Shown piece after piece: positions 53,381 to 62,559 of a stretch of 64,000 nt of DNA. A program made the translations under genes and the position numbers. The notes beneath the pieces were generated by a model. That model saw only the letters and a program-made list of their open reading frames with translations. It searched no databases and had not been told where the DNA came from. This DNA comes from JAXMCK01 sp046349395 (GTDB lineage Bacteria > Pseudomonadota > Alphaproteobacteria > Geminicoccales > Geminicoccaceae). Location of the stretch: contig JAXMCK010000006.1 in the NCBI GenBank assembly GCA_046349395.1, positions 744,001-808,000 on the forward strand. Direction: 5' to 3'. Numbering within the stretch: position 1 is the first letter of the stretch; each line of letters begins with the position of its first letter.

Positions 53381-54199
53381 TCAGCTCGGGTCGTAGGTCG
53401 TGGACGCGTCCGGGAAGCGGCGGGCGCGCACGTCCTCGGCATAGGCCTGCGCCGCGGCCCTGATGGTGCCGGCGAGGTCGGCGTAGCGACGCACGAACTT
53501 CGGCTTGAACTCGTCGAACACGCCCAGCATGTCCTCGGCCACCAGGATCTGGCCGTCGCAGACGGCAGACGCGCCGATGCCGATCGTCGGCACCGGGACG
53601 GCGGCCGTGATCCGCTTCGCCAGCGGCTCGACCACGGCCTCGACCACCATGGAGAAGGCACCGGCATTGGCGACCGCCTCGGCGTCGGCGACGATGCGGT
53701 CGGCTTCCGACGCCTCGCGGCCGCGGGCACCGTAGCCGCCGAGAGCGTTCACCGACTGCGGCTGCAGCCCGATATGGCCCATGACCGGGATGCCGCGGGT
53801 GACGAGGAACTCGATCGTCGGCGCCATGACGGCCCCGCCTTCGAGCTTCACGGCGGCACAGCCGGTCTCGGCCATGACGCGGGCGGCATTGCGGAACGCC
53901 TGCTCGACGCTCTCCTGGTAGCTGCCGAAGGGCATGTCGACGGTGACCAGCGCGTGCTTGGCGGCGCGCACGACGGCACGGCCGTGGCGGACCATGGTGT
54001 CGAGATCGACGCTCAGCGTGCTGGGCTCGCCATAGACGACCATGGCCAGCGAATCGCCGACCAGCAGCAGGTCGGCCGCGGCATCGAGATGGCGGGCGGT
54101 CGGCGCGTCGTAGGCCGTGAGGCACACGATGGGCACGCCGCCCTTGCGCCGCCGGATCTCCGCCACGCTGACGGGACGTGTGCTGCCGGTCTTGCTCAT
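53381..54199 (-). CDS. panB: 3-methyl-2-oxobutanoate hydroxymethyltransferase
   Basis: Makes ketopantoate from alpha-ketoisovalerate and methylene-tetrahydrofolate. It is a 272 aa TIM barrel. Diagnostic segments are VCLTAYDAPTARHLDAA, LLLVGDSLAMVVYGEPSTL, DMPFGSYQESVEQA, VKLEGG, GHIGLQPQSVNALGGYG and TIGIGASAVCDGQILV. It starts at ATG 54199, with panC 4 bp downstream. A GC-rich hairpin sits 16 bp upstream of the start. Confidence 0.94.
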   Translation of the reverse strand: MSKTGSTRPVSVAEIRRRKGGVPIVCLTAYDAPTARHLDAAADLLLVGDSLAMVVYGEPSTLSVDLDTMVRHGRAVVRAAKHALVTVDMPFGSYQESVEQAFRNAARVMAETGCAAVKLEGGAVMAPTIEFLVTRGIPVMGHIGLQPQSVNALGGYGARGREASEADRIVADAEAVANAGAFSMVVEAVVEPLAKRITAAVPVPTIGIGASAVCDGQILVAEDMLGVFDEFKPKFVRRYADLAGTIRAAAQAYAEDVRARRFPDASTTYDPS

Positions 54200-54215
54200 G
54201 TCGGGCCCCAGGCTC

Positions 54216-54239
54216 GCCTGCCCTGGCCTCGGGGCAGGC
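54216..54239. terminator. GC-rich inverted repeat between adh and panB
   Basis: GCCTGCCC/GGGCAGGC form a perfect 8 bp stem with an 8-base loop. It lies 3' to the Zn-alcohol dehydrogenase gene and 5' of panB. No T-run follows on the minus strand. It could terminate the dehydrogenase transcript or structure the panB leader. Confidence 0.3.
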
Positions 54240-54310
54240 TCAGGCGACTGAACGGTGTAGCGGGATGTGCTGCCGACGCAACCGGCGCGTCAGCGCGGGC
54301 CGGCCGTCCC

Positions 54311-55369
54311 TCAGGGGCGCAGCGCCACCCGTCCGGTCACCTTGCCGCCGCCGAGATCGGTCATGGCGTCGTTGGCGGCCTCCAACGGGACGGAGCGGAC
54401 CGGCATGGGCGGCACCTTGCCCGCCTGAGCCATGCCGATCAGCGTCTTTAGATCCTGCAGCGTGCCGACATAGGAGCCCCTGATGGTCATGAGGCGCAGC
54501 GGCACCCAGGGCATCGGCAGGGCCAGCCGATCGCCGTAGAGGCCGACCACGACCATGCTGCCGCCCTTGCGCAGGCAGTCGATGCCGAAGCGGGCCGTCT
54601 CGGGGCGGCCGACGAAGTCGATGACGGAAGCGACACCACCCTGGCTCCAGTCGCGCACGGCGGCGACCGAGGCGGGATCGCCATTGTTCACCGTGAGGGC
54701 GGCACCCGCGGCCTCGGCACTGGCCCGCTTGGTGGCGTCGATGTCGGCAACGGCGAATGGGGAGGGCAGCACGTTCTTGGCGATGTTGACGGCGTTGAGG
54801 CCGACGCCGCCGGCACCGATCAGCAGGACGTGGTCGTCCTCGCGAGTAGCACCCGTCTTGTTCAGGGCCGAGAGGGCGGTGATGCCGGAGCAGGCATAGG
54901 TGCAGGCGAGCTCGACCGGCAGGCCCGTATAGTCGACGAGGTAGCGGGGGTGCGGGACGATGACGTGCGTCGAGTAGCCGCCGTCCTTCCAGGTGCCGAC
55001 GACCCGCGGCGTCAGGCACAAGAGCTCCTCGCCGCGCAGGCAGACCTTGCACTTGCCGCAGCCGATCCAGGGATAGACGACGCGGCGGTCGCCGATCTTC
55101 ACCCCGGCGTCGCGGGCGTCGGGGCCGAGACCGACGACGGTGCCGGCGACCTCGTGGCCGAGGGTGAAGGGGAGCTTCAGGCCGCGGTCCTCGACCTTGA
55201 TCCGCTCGCCGGCACCGAGGTCGTAGTAGCCGTGCCAGATGTGGAGGTCGCTGTGGCAGACCCCGCAGGCGTCGACGGCGACCAGCACCTCGGTCCCGGT
55301 GGGCGTGGGTGTCGCGTAGTCGCGCATCTCCAGGGGCTGACCCCACGCCACGATCTGGCAGCTTCGCAT
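54311..55369 (-). CDS. Zinc-dependent alcohol dehydrogenase (MDR family)
   Basis: A 352 aa medium-chain dehydrogenase. It has catalytic zinc ligands in ACGVCHSDLH and GHEVAGTVVG. The structural zinc Cys cluster is CGKCKVCLRGEELLC. The NAD-binding GAGGVGLNAV begins near residue 185. Unusually for MDR enzymes, an insertion of about ten residues between the first Zn ligand and the GHE motif reads GYYDLGAGERIKVEDRGLKL, which is typical of one alphaproteobacterial ADH clade. The start ATG 55369 has GGAGG seven bases upstream. The substrate is not defined. Confidence 0.88.
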   Translation of the reverse strand: MRSCQIVAWGQPLEMRDYATPTPTGTEVLVAVDACGVCHSDLHIWHGYYDLGAGERIKVEDRGLKLPFTLGHEVAGTVVGLGPDARDAGVKIGDRRVVYPWIGCGKCKVCLRGEELLCLTPRVVGTWKDGGYSTHVIVPHPRYLVDYTGLPVELACTYACSGITALSALNKTGATREDDHVLLIGAGGVGLNAVNIAKNVLPSPFAVADIDATKRASAEAAGAALTVNNGDPASVAAVRDWSQGGVASVIDFVGRPETARFGIDCLRKGGSMVVVGLYGDRLALPMPWVPLRLMTIRGSYVGTLQDLKTLIGMAQAGKVPPMPVRSVPLEAANDAMTDLGGGKVTGRVALRP

Positions 55370-55464
55370 GTTTCGCCTCCGCTGGATGTCCCGGCCGACG
55401 TCACACTCCACCAGCCACGCCGTCCGGTCTAGGCTCCGGCCCATCCGCAGAGGAGTCCCCTGTC

Positions 55465-56049
55465 ATGCGCCGCCGCTTCGCGATCCTCGTTCTGGCAGCC
55501 CTCGCCGTGGCGGCACCGGCGCGGGCGGAGAGCCTCGCCGGCAAGCTCCTCGTCGCCGACGACCAGCTGGCCGACCCGCATTTCCGGCACACGGTCGTGC
55601 TGCTGGTCGAGTCGGACGAGAAAGGGGCCTTCGGGATCGTCATCAACCGCAGCATGGCGGAGGTCGAGGCAGGCGAGCTGATGCGGGACATGGGCCGCGA
55701 CGACCAGGGGGCGTCGGGAAAGATCGAGATCAGGATGGGCGGGCCGGTGCAGCCGGAGACGGGGTGGGTGATCCACAGCCCGGACTACAAGGCACCGACC
55801 ACGCACGAGGTCACACCCGAGATCGCGGTGACGGCCGATCCGGCGATCCTCGACGAGATCGCGCACGGCAAGGGCCCGACCTCGCGGATCGTGGCGCTGG
55901 GCTATGCCGGCTGGGGAGCGGGGCAGCTGGAGAGCGAGATGGCGCGCGGTGACTGGTTCACCGAGCCAGCGGACGCTGCCCTCGTCTTCGGCACGGCACC
56001 TGACGAGATGTGGGACAAGGCCTTCGCGGCGCGCGGGATCGAGCTTTAG
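55465..56049 (+). CDS. YqgE/AlgH-family protein with N-terminal signal peptide
   Basis: A 194 aa protein of the YqgE/AlgH (DUF179) family. It has DPHFRHTVVLLVESDEKGAF with GIVINR, GGPVQPETGWVIHSP and GYAGWGAGQLESEMARGDW. Family members are usually cytoplasmic and start at the conserved domain. Here a typical Sec signal precedes it (MRRRFAILVLAALAVAAPARA, cleavage after ARA), so this copy appears exported. AGAGGAG lies eight bases before ATG 55465, which supports this start. It is divergent from the alcohol dehydrogenase with about 95 bp between. Confidence 0.8.
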   Translation: MRRRFAILVLAALAVAAPARAESLAGKLLVADDQLADPHFRHTVVLLVESDEKGAFGIVINRSMAEVEAGELMRDMGRDDQGASGKIEIRMGGPVQPETGWVIHSPDYKAPTTHEVTPEIAVTADPAILDEIAHGKGPTSRIVALGYAGWGAGQLESEMARGDWFTEPADAALVFGTAPDEMWDKAFAARGIEL

Positions 56050-56087
56050 CTTTCTCGTCGCCTACGGGCCTTCGGCCTAATTGAGGC

Positions 56088-56333
56088 TCAGCTCTCGTCG
56101 GTGAGCCGGCCCACGGGCGGGGCTGCGAGGCGCATCCAGGCGGCGAGCCAGGGATTGAAGGCGGCCAAGACCTGCAGCATGGCGTAGGGGTCGAAGAGAG
56201 CCGCCGCCGCGTCAAGGTTAGGGCGACCGGTCAACGTGATCTGCAGCGCCTCGCCGCGGCCGTCGGTGTTCTCGCGGTGCAGGATCTCGATGTCGAGCTG
56301 CGGCAGGCGGGCGACGGCACGGGTCTCGGTCAT
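56088..56333 (-). CDS. Small hypothetical protein
   Basis: An 81 aa acidic protein of unknown function. The sequence has LPQLDIEILHRENTDGRGEA and a tail with aromatic residues (AFNPWLAAWMRLAAPP) that could form an amphipathic helix. ATG 56333 has GTGGAG eight bases upstream. It lies about 60 bp downstream of pip on the same strand, so it may be the last gene of the mtnA–pip unit. Composition matches its neighbours. Confidence 0.45.
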   Translation of the reverse strand: MTETRAVARLPQLDIEILHRENTDGRGEALQITLTGRPNLDAAAALFDPYAMLQVLAAFNPWLAAWMRLAAPPVGRLTDES

Positions 56334-56396
56334 GGCGTGCTCCACAAATTGCTGCAGTGCAGCATAAGGCTGCGGGCCGTCTGGGTCCAGCGTGGC

Positions 56397-57343
56397 TCAG
56401 GCGGCGAAGCGGTCCGTGGCGTTCAGGAGGGCCGTCCTGATCCCGGGCTCGGACACGGCGTGGCCGACACCCTCGATCAGCTGGAACTCGGCCTCGGGCC
56501 AGGCGCGGTGCAGGTCCCAGGCGATGCTGGCCGGGGTCGCGATGTCGTAGCGGCCCTGGACGATGACGGCCGGGATGTGCCGGAGCCGCTCCGCGTCGCG
56601 GATAAGCTGGCCGTCCTCCAGCCAGCCGGCGTGGACGAAGTAGTGGTTCTCGATCCGGGCGAACGCCAGAGCGTAGGCGTCGTTGGCGTGCTGGGCGGAC
56701 ATGCCGGGATCGGGCAGGAGGGTGATGGTCTCGCCCTCCCACAGGCTCCAGGCGCGGGCGGCTTCCAGCTGGACGGCGGTGTCGGAGTCGACGAGGCGGC
56801 GGCGGTAGGCGGCGATCATGTCGCCCCGCTCGGCTTCAGGGATTGGGGCCTGAAAGCGCTCCCACTTGTCGGGGAAGAGGAGTGAGGCGCCGTGCTGGTA
56901 GTACCATTCGAGCTCCCAGCGGCGGAGCGTGAAGATCCCGCGGAGCACGATCTCGGTGCAGCGCTCGGGATGCGTCTCCGAATAGGCCAGAGCCAAAGAG
57001 CTGCCCCAGGAGCCGCCGAAGACGAGCCAGCGCTCGATGCCGGCCATGACGCGCAGGCGCTCGATGTCGGCGACGAGGTCCCAGGTGGTGTTCGACTCCA
57101 GCGAGGCGTAGGGGCGGCTCCGGCCGCAGCCGCGCTGGTCGAACAGGAGGACGTCATAGCGCCTGGGGTCGAACAGGCGGCGATGGTCGGCATTGCAGCC
57201 GGCGCCGGGGCCGCCGTGCAGGAAGAGGGCGGGCTTGCCCTGCGGGTTGCCGCAGCGCTCCCAGTAGATCTCGTGGCCGTCGCCGACCGGCAGCCAGCCG
57301 GAAGCGTAGGGGGCGATCGGCGGGTAGAGCTGGCGGTCGGGGC

Positions 57344-57347
<4 letters not shown>
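56397..57347 (-). CDS. pip: Proline iminopeptidase
   Basis: Alpha/beta-hydrolase that removes N-terminal proline from peptides, 316 aa, the usual length. Oxyanion loop LFLHGGPGAGCN, nucleophile elbow GGSWGSSLALAY (Ser about 109), DQRGCGRSRPYASLESNTTW and the C-terminal catalytic His in EGVGHAVSEPG are diagnostic. The best start is TTG 57347, which overlaps the mtnA stop (TTGA). The frame is open far upstream but that is a shadow of mtnA. It is translationally coupled to mtnA. Confidence 0.92.
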
Positions 57348-58450
<1,103 letters not shown>

Positions 58451-58657
58451 CAGGGGCTCCCGTATGTCCTGCGGGGTCGTCGCGCCCCGCCGCGCTGGTA
58501 CCACGATCGCGATAATGTGGCCCACCTCACTGACTGATAACCGCACGGCGCCCATGCAGAGCAATCGTGGTCGGGTGCGGTCGGCTTGAGCGTCACAGGC
58601 ACAGGACGCATCCGCTCACCGGTGATGATCCCAATCCTGCTGCAGGAGGGGTTTGGC

Positions 58658-60122
58658 ATGACGCGCGTCATTGGAACGTCTTATCCAGATTTCGTGACGG
58701 TTGATCATGATGGCACACCGGACTTCAGTCTCGGGGTCACACTCAACGGGCCGCCGACGCTCGAAGGCGACGACTCCATCTTTGGCTTCGGCGGAAATGA
58801 CCGTCTCGAAGGCGGTAAGGGGAACGACTTCGTCTTCGGGGGCGACGGCGGCGACTTTCTTTTCGGTCAGGACGGAAACGATCGGCTGTGGGGTGAGGAT
58901 GGTCCCGACCAGATCTTCGGCGGTGTGGGACATGATGACCTCTATGGGGAGGAAGGGAGCGACTTCCTGAATGCCGGACCGGGCGCGGACACCCTGGCCG
59001 GGGGGGCCGGGCGGCGACGAGTTGCACGACGACGAATGGAACGCGCACAACAACGACGCCGACATATTGACTGGAGGCTCGGGTGACGACGTCATCCTGT
59101 CCTTCGGCGGCGACGACAGCCTTCGAGGCGGGCCGGGTGACGACTTCCTGGAGTCGGACGACCTAAGCGGCGACGCGCCCGCCGCTGTTCTGTTCGGGGA
59201 GGACGGGCAGGACACGCTGGCGGTCTATACGCCCGTCGGCTTGATCGACGGCGGCAGCGGATACGATACGCTCGATCTGTTTGTCCATTTCGACGTCGAC
59301 GAGCGGACGCCGATCGATGTGAGCAGCACGATCATCCAGAGTGTCGAGCGCCTCCAGACCGAGAACATCAGCGTGGCCCTGACCTCGACCCAACTGGGGG
59401 CCTTCAGCGAGGTGATCGGGACACCTATGCCGCTCGATCTTGATGTCCGCATGGCGTCCGTAACGCTCACCACGTCCGGCAGCGTCGACCTGTCCGGGAA
59501 GGTCGACGCGGATCGCCTGGAGTGGACCGGCTCCGCTGGAGCCGACCGGGTGCAGTTGGCCGACACCGACTCGGTCGATCTGCTTTTCTCTGGCCGCGCG
59601 GGCAACGATTTCGTGCGCAGCGGCGGTGGCGACTACACGCTGTCCGGCGGACGCGGTGACGATACGCTGGGTGGCGGCGATGGCACGGATCGGCTGCACG
59701 GCGGCACGGGGCGGGATGCGCTCTACGGCTATGCCGGCCGCGATTTCCTCTACGGCGAGTCCGGCAACGACCGGCTGCACGGCGGCAGCGGCGACGATCG
59801 GCTGGAGGGAGGTGCCGGCGACGACACCCTGATCGGCGATGTGGGCGCCGACGTGTTCGTCGTCCGGCCGGGCGGCTTCGACCCGTCGAACTTTCGCGGG
59901 CAGGTCGACACCGTGCTCGACTTCGAGGCCGGCACCGACAAGCTCTGGATCACGGGCTTCGGCAAGGCCTACGATTCCCCGAAGGAGATCCTCGCCGCAT
60001 CCTGGGAGGCCGACGGGAATACCTACATCTCGCTGGACGAGCCGACCGGCGCGTTCCCGCTCGCGACGACCATCGTGCTGCAGGGCTTCACCGGGCTCGG
60101 CGCAGCGGACTTCATCGCCTGA
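58658..60122 (+). pseudogene. RTX (hemolysin-type Ca-binding repeat) protein, frameshifted at a G-run
   Basis: A secreted Ca-binding protein in two frames. From ATG 58658 (AGGAGG eight bases upstream) the first frame carries four or five nonapeptide RTX repeats (for example GGNDRLEGGKGNDFVFGG and FGGVGHDDLYGEEGSDFL), then breaks at seven Gs (59000-59006). The next frame continues LTGGSGDDVILSFGGDDSLRG, more GGxGxDxL repeats (to about 59850) and ends in FVVRPGG...DTVLDFEAGTDKLWI, a C-terminal secretion-signal-like tail. Removing one G restores one protein of about 487 aa. Phase variation, programmed shift, decay or sequence error all fit. It is divergent from mtnA. Confidence 0.75.
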
Positions 60123-60171
60123 CGCCCGACGTCGCCACGGCGGGGTTGCCGGGCGGGCCTTTCGGGCGCAA

Positions 60172-60194
60172 CTCGGGACCGACCTCTTCCCGAG
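60172..60194. promoter_or_regulatory. Hairpin overlapping the ribosome site of the methyltransferase gene
   Basis: CTCGGGA/TCCCGAG form a perfect 7 bp stem with a nine-base loop (60172-60178 and 60188-60194). The right arm runs into the GAGGG that would serve as ribosome site for ATG 60204. It may end the RTX transcript or mask the ribosome site. No T-run is present. Confidence 0.3.
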
Positions 60195-60203
60195 GGACCG
60201 CCG

Positions 60204-60884
60204 ATGAGCAGGGTGTCCGATGCGTTCGATGCCGTTGCGACCGAGTATGACGGAGCGCGGCGTCGACTGATTCTGGAGTTCGACGCTTTCTACGGCAACC
60301 TGCTGGATCTGGTGGCGGAACAGGATCTGCCGGCGGAGCCGCGCGTGCTGGATCTCGGTGCCGGTACTGGGCTGCTGGCAGCACTGGTCAGGGAGAGGCT
60401 GCCGACGGCGCGGCTGCATCTGGTCGACCTCGCAGGAGCGATGCTCGATCAGGCGCGGGCGCGCTTCGGCGACGACCCCAGAGTGACCTACAGCATCGCC
60501 GACTACACGAGCGGGCCGCTGGGCGGGCCCTACGACGTCGTCGTGTCCGCGCTGTCGATCCACCACGTGCCGGATGCGGGCAAGCGGCGGCTGTTCCGGC
60601 GGGTGCTGGAGGCGCTGGTGCCGGGCGGTCTGTTCGTGGACGCGGACCAGGTGCTGGCGCCGACGCCGAACCTGGAGCGGCGGGCGCACCAGCGCTGGCG
60701 GGAGCAGGCGGCGGCGCTGGGCTCGGATCCCGAGGAGATCGCGGCGGCCGAGGGACGGATGAGCCACGACCGCTGTGCGCGCTTGGAGGACCAGCTCGCC
60801 TGGCTGCGCGAGGCGGGCTTCACCGATGTCGACTGCAGCTGGAAATCCTGGCGCTTCGCCGTCTTCGGCGGGCGGCGACCCTAA
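60204..60884 (+). CDS. Class I SAM-dependent methyltransferase
   Basis: A 226 aa methyltransferase. Motif I is RVLDLGAGTGLLAALV, the acidic ribose site LHLVDLAGAMLDQA, and motif IV YDVVVSALSIHHVPD, followed by VLEALVPGGLFVDADQV. The substrate cannot be read; the profile matches generic methyltransf_25/12 enzymes. ATG 60204 follows a GAGGG ribosome site. It is convergent with the Mur ligase relic, overlapping its end by 4 bp. Confidence 0.82.
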   Translation: MSRVSDAFDAVATEYDGARRRLILEFDAFYGNLLDLVAEQDLPAEPRVLDLGAGTGLLAALVRERLPTARLHLVDLAGAMLDQARARFGDDPRVTYSIADYTSGPLGGPYDVVVSALSIHHVPDAGKRRLFRRVLEALVPGGLFVDADQVLAPTPNLERRAHQRWREQAAALGSDPEEIAAAEGRMSHDRCARLEDQLAWLREAGFTDVDCSWKSWRFAVFGGRRP

Positions 60885-62214
60885 AGCACGGACCAGCCCG
60901 TCTCCAGGTGACTGCAGCCCTCGCAGCGTCCGCTGCGGAGCTTGCAGAAGTCGATCGCACAGCGGACGTCCCGGCCGAGGAGTGCCAGCGCCACCCGATC
61001 GAGCCGCTCGTTGTCGCGTCCCTTCACGAGCACGACGTCGCCCGGCCGAAGCTCCTCCTTCACGCGCCGGGCGGCGTCGAGCACGCCGTCCTTGGCATGG
61101 ACGAAGACGTGCCGCCGATCATGCGGCACCTGGGGCATGTAGCGCTGCCGCATGTTGCCGACGATGATCACCCGTGCCGCGATTTCCCCCATCCGCTGCC
61201 CGAGGCGGCCGTAGATCGGTCCCTGGCTGCCCGGGGGCTCCGACACCGACCCGGTGACGATGATCTTGCGCCCGGGCACCTCGCGAACGTGTCGAGTGCG
61301 GCATCGATGGTCTCCAAGGAGGACTTGAACTCGTCGCGGATCATCCAGGCATCGCCCGGGAGCGCCACGATCTGCATCCGCATCCGCCGCGGCTCCAGCC
61401 GCTCCAGACCGGCGATCGCATCGTCCAGCGATCGGCCTTCCGCCACGGCGACGGCGATGGCCGCGAGCGCCGGACGGGCCATCACCCGGCCCAGAAGCCG
61501 CAGCTGCAGGCTGCGTCGCTCCCCGCCGGCATGCACGGAGAGCCGCGTACCGTGCGGCCAGGCGATCTCGACGTCACTGCCGCGGACGTCGGCGGCCGGG
61601 TCGAAGCCGTAGGTGACGATCCGGGCCTCGGTGGTCGCCGCCATGGCCAGCACGCGCGGATCATCCGCGTTCAGGACGGCAACACCATCCCGGCGTAGCG
61701 CCTGGACCATGCGACCCTTCTCGGCCTGGGTGGTCTCCAGCGTGCCGAGCGACCGGTGATGCTCCGTACCGATGGTCGTAACGACGGTGACGTCCGGGCG
61801 CAGCATGGCGGCGCAAGGCCCCATCTGCCCCGGCCGGTCGATCGCCACCTCGAAGACGACGGGCGGATGCCATGGCAGCTTCGCCAACAGCTCCCGGGCC
61901 ATGGAAGCGTGGCTGCCGCCGCCCTGAGCGGGCACCGGGAGACCGAGGGCAGCCCGAACCGCCGACACCGTGGTCGTCTTGCCGAAGGATCCCACCACGG
62001 CGACGACGCGCATGCGGCGTAGAGGTCCACGGCGATAGAGCCTCGCGAGGCCTCGCACGACCGGCCAGAGGTGCGGCTCCACTCCGTGCCATAGATGCCG
62101 CCGGCCCGACCGCGTCGCGAGGAGTCGCAGCTTGCCCAGCCGAGGCATCGCCCTCACCCTGCCATCACCGATCCGGTTCCACCGCCGCACGATCTCTCTG
62201 CTGCGTAGCGCCAT
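60881..62214 (-). pseudogene. Mur-ligase (MurF-like) gene with a frameshift
   Basis: Two minus-strand frames encode one ATP-dependent Mur ligase. The first (ATG 62214 to about 61282) has P-loop VGSFGKTTTVSAVR, VVFEVAIDRPGQMG, VTTIGTEHHRSLG and NADDPRVLAMA. The second (about 61281 to 60881) supplies the C-terminal domain (GRKIIVTGSVSEPPG and LRPGDVVLVKGRDNERL), then an extra tail with Cys spaced C-x4-C-x6-C-x2-C. The frames meet near 61281, where one extra base would join them (about 444 aa, MurF length). Not in a murein cluster, so more likely a special ligase than the housekeeping MurF. It is either decayed or a sequencing error. Confidence 0.7.
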
Positions 62215-62252
62215 GGGGATCAACCACAGCTCGACGGAATTCCAGCGGGCTC

Positions 62253-62549
62253 ACGTCCTTTCACCTGCGAGCCGAGCAATCGGTGGATGCGGGCGCAGTC
62301 CGTCAGCGTCCTGTGGCTGCGTTCGATCGGCGGGCCGAGGTCGATCTCGTCGACGCGTTTCGACCGGCCGGTGCGCGAGGTGCGACCACGACCATTGTAG
62401 CCGTTTCGGCTTCGCGCCGACCTCGCGGCTGGTACTGCGCCAGCCCCAGAACGTGCCGGAGGACGGCGTTCATGGCGGTGACCGGCGATCCCGCTCTGGT
62501 GCCGCGGGGGCTCGTCCGCTACCACGCGGCCTTCGAAGCCGCCGTCTGA
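62253..62549 (+). pseudogene. Decayed GNAT acetyltransferase fragment
   Basis: In plus-strand frames, pieces of a YhbS-like GNAT protein can be read. The N-terminal FHLRAEQSVDAGAVRQRPVA is followed by RRAEVDLVDAFRPAGA. A second frame gives CSRFGFAPTSRLVLRQPQ with NVPEDG. Then the first frame resumes with TAFMAVTGDPALVPRGLVRY and the HAAFEA end. In intact family members about 90 residues with the acetyl-CoA loop separate the first and second pieces; these are missing and the frames shift twice. This is a relic between the Mur ligase and the ABC-F gene. Confidence 0.5.
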
Positions 62550-62559
62550 TCCCTGGGCC

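Noticed and set aside
58451..58657. Possible SAM riboswitch upstream of mtnA
   Set aside because: The 207 bp divergent spacer shows no recognisable SAM-I or SAM-II core, so I cannot support it.
58750..59850. DNA tandem repeats in the RTX region
   Set aside because: The periodicity reflects the nonapeptide GGxGxDxLx coding repeat and is not an independent DNA element.
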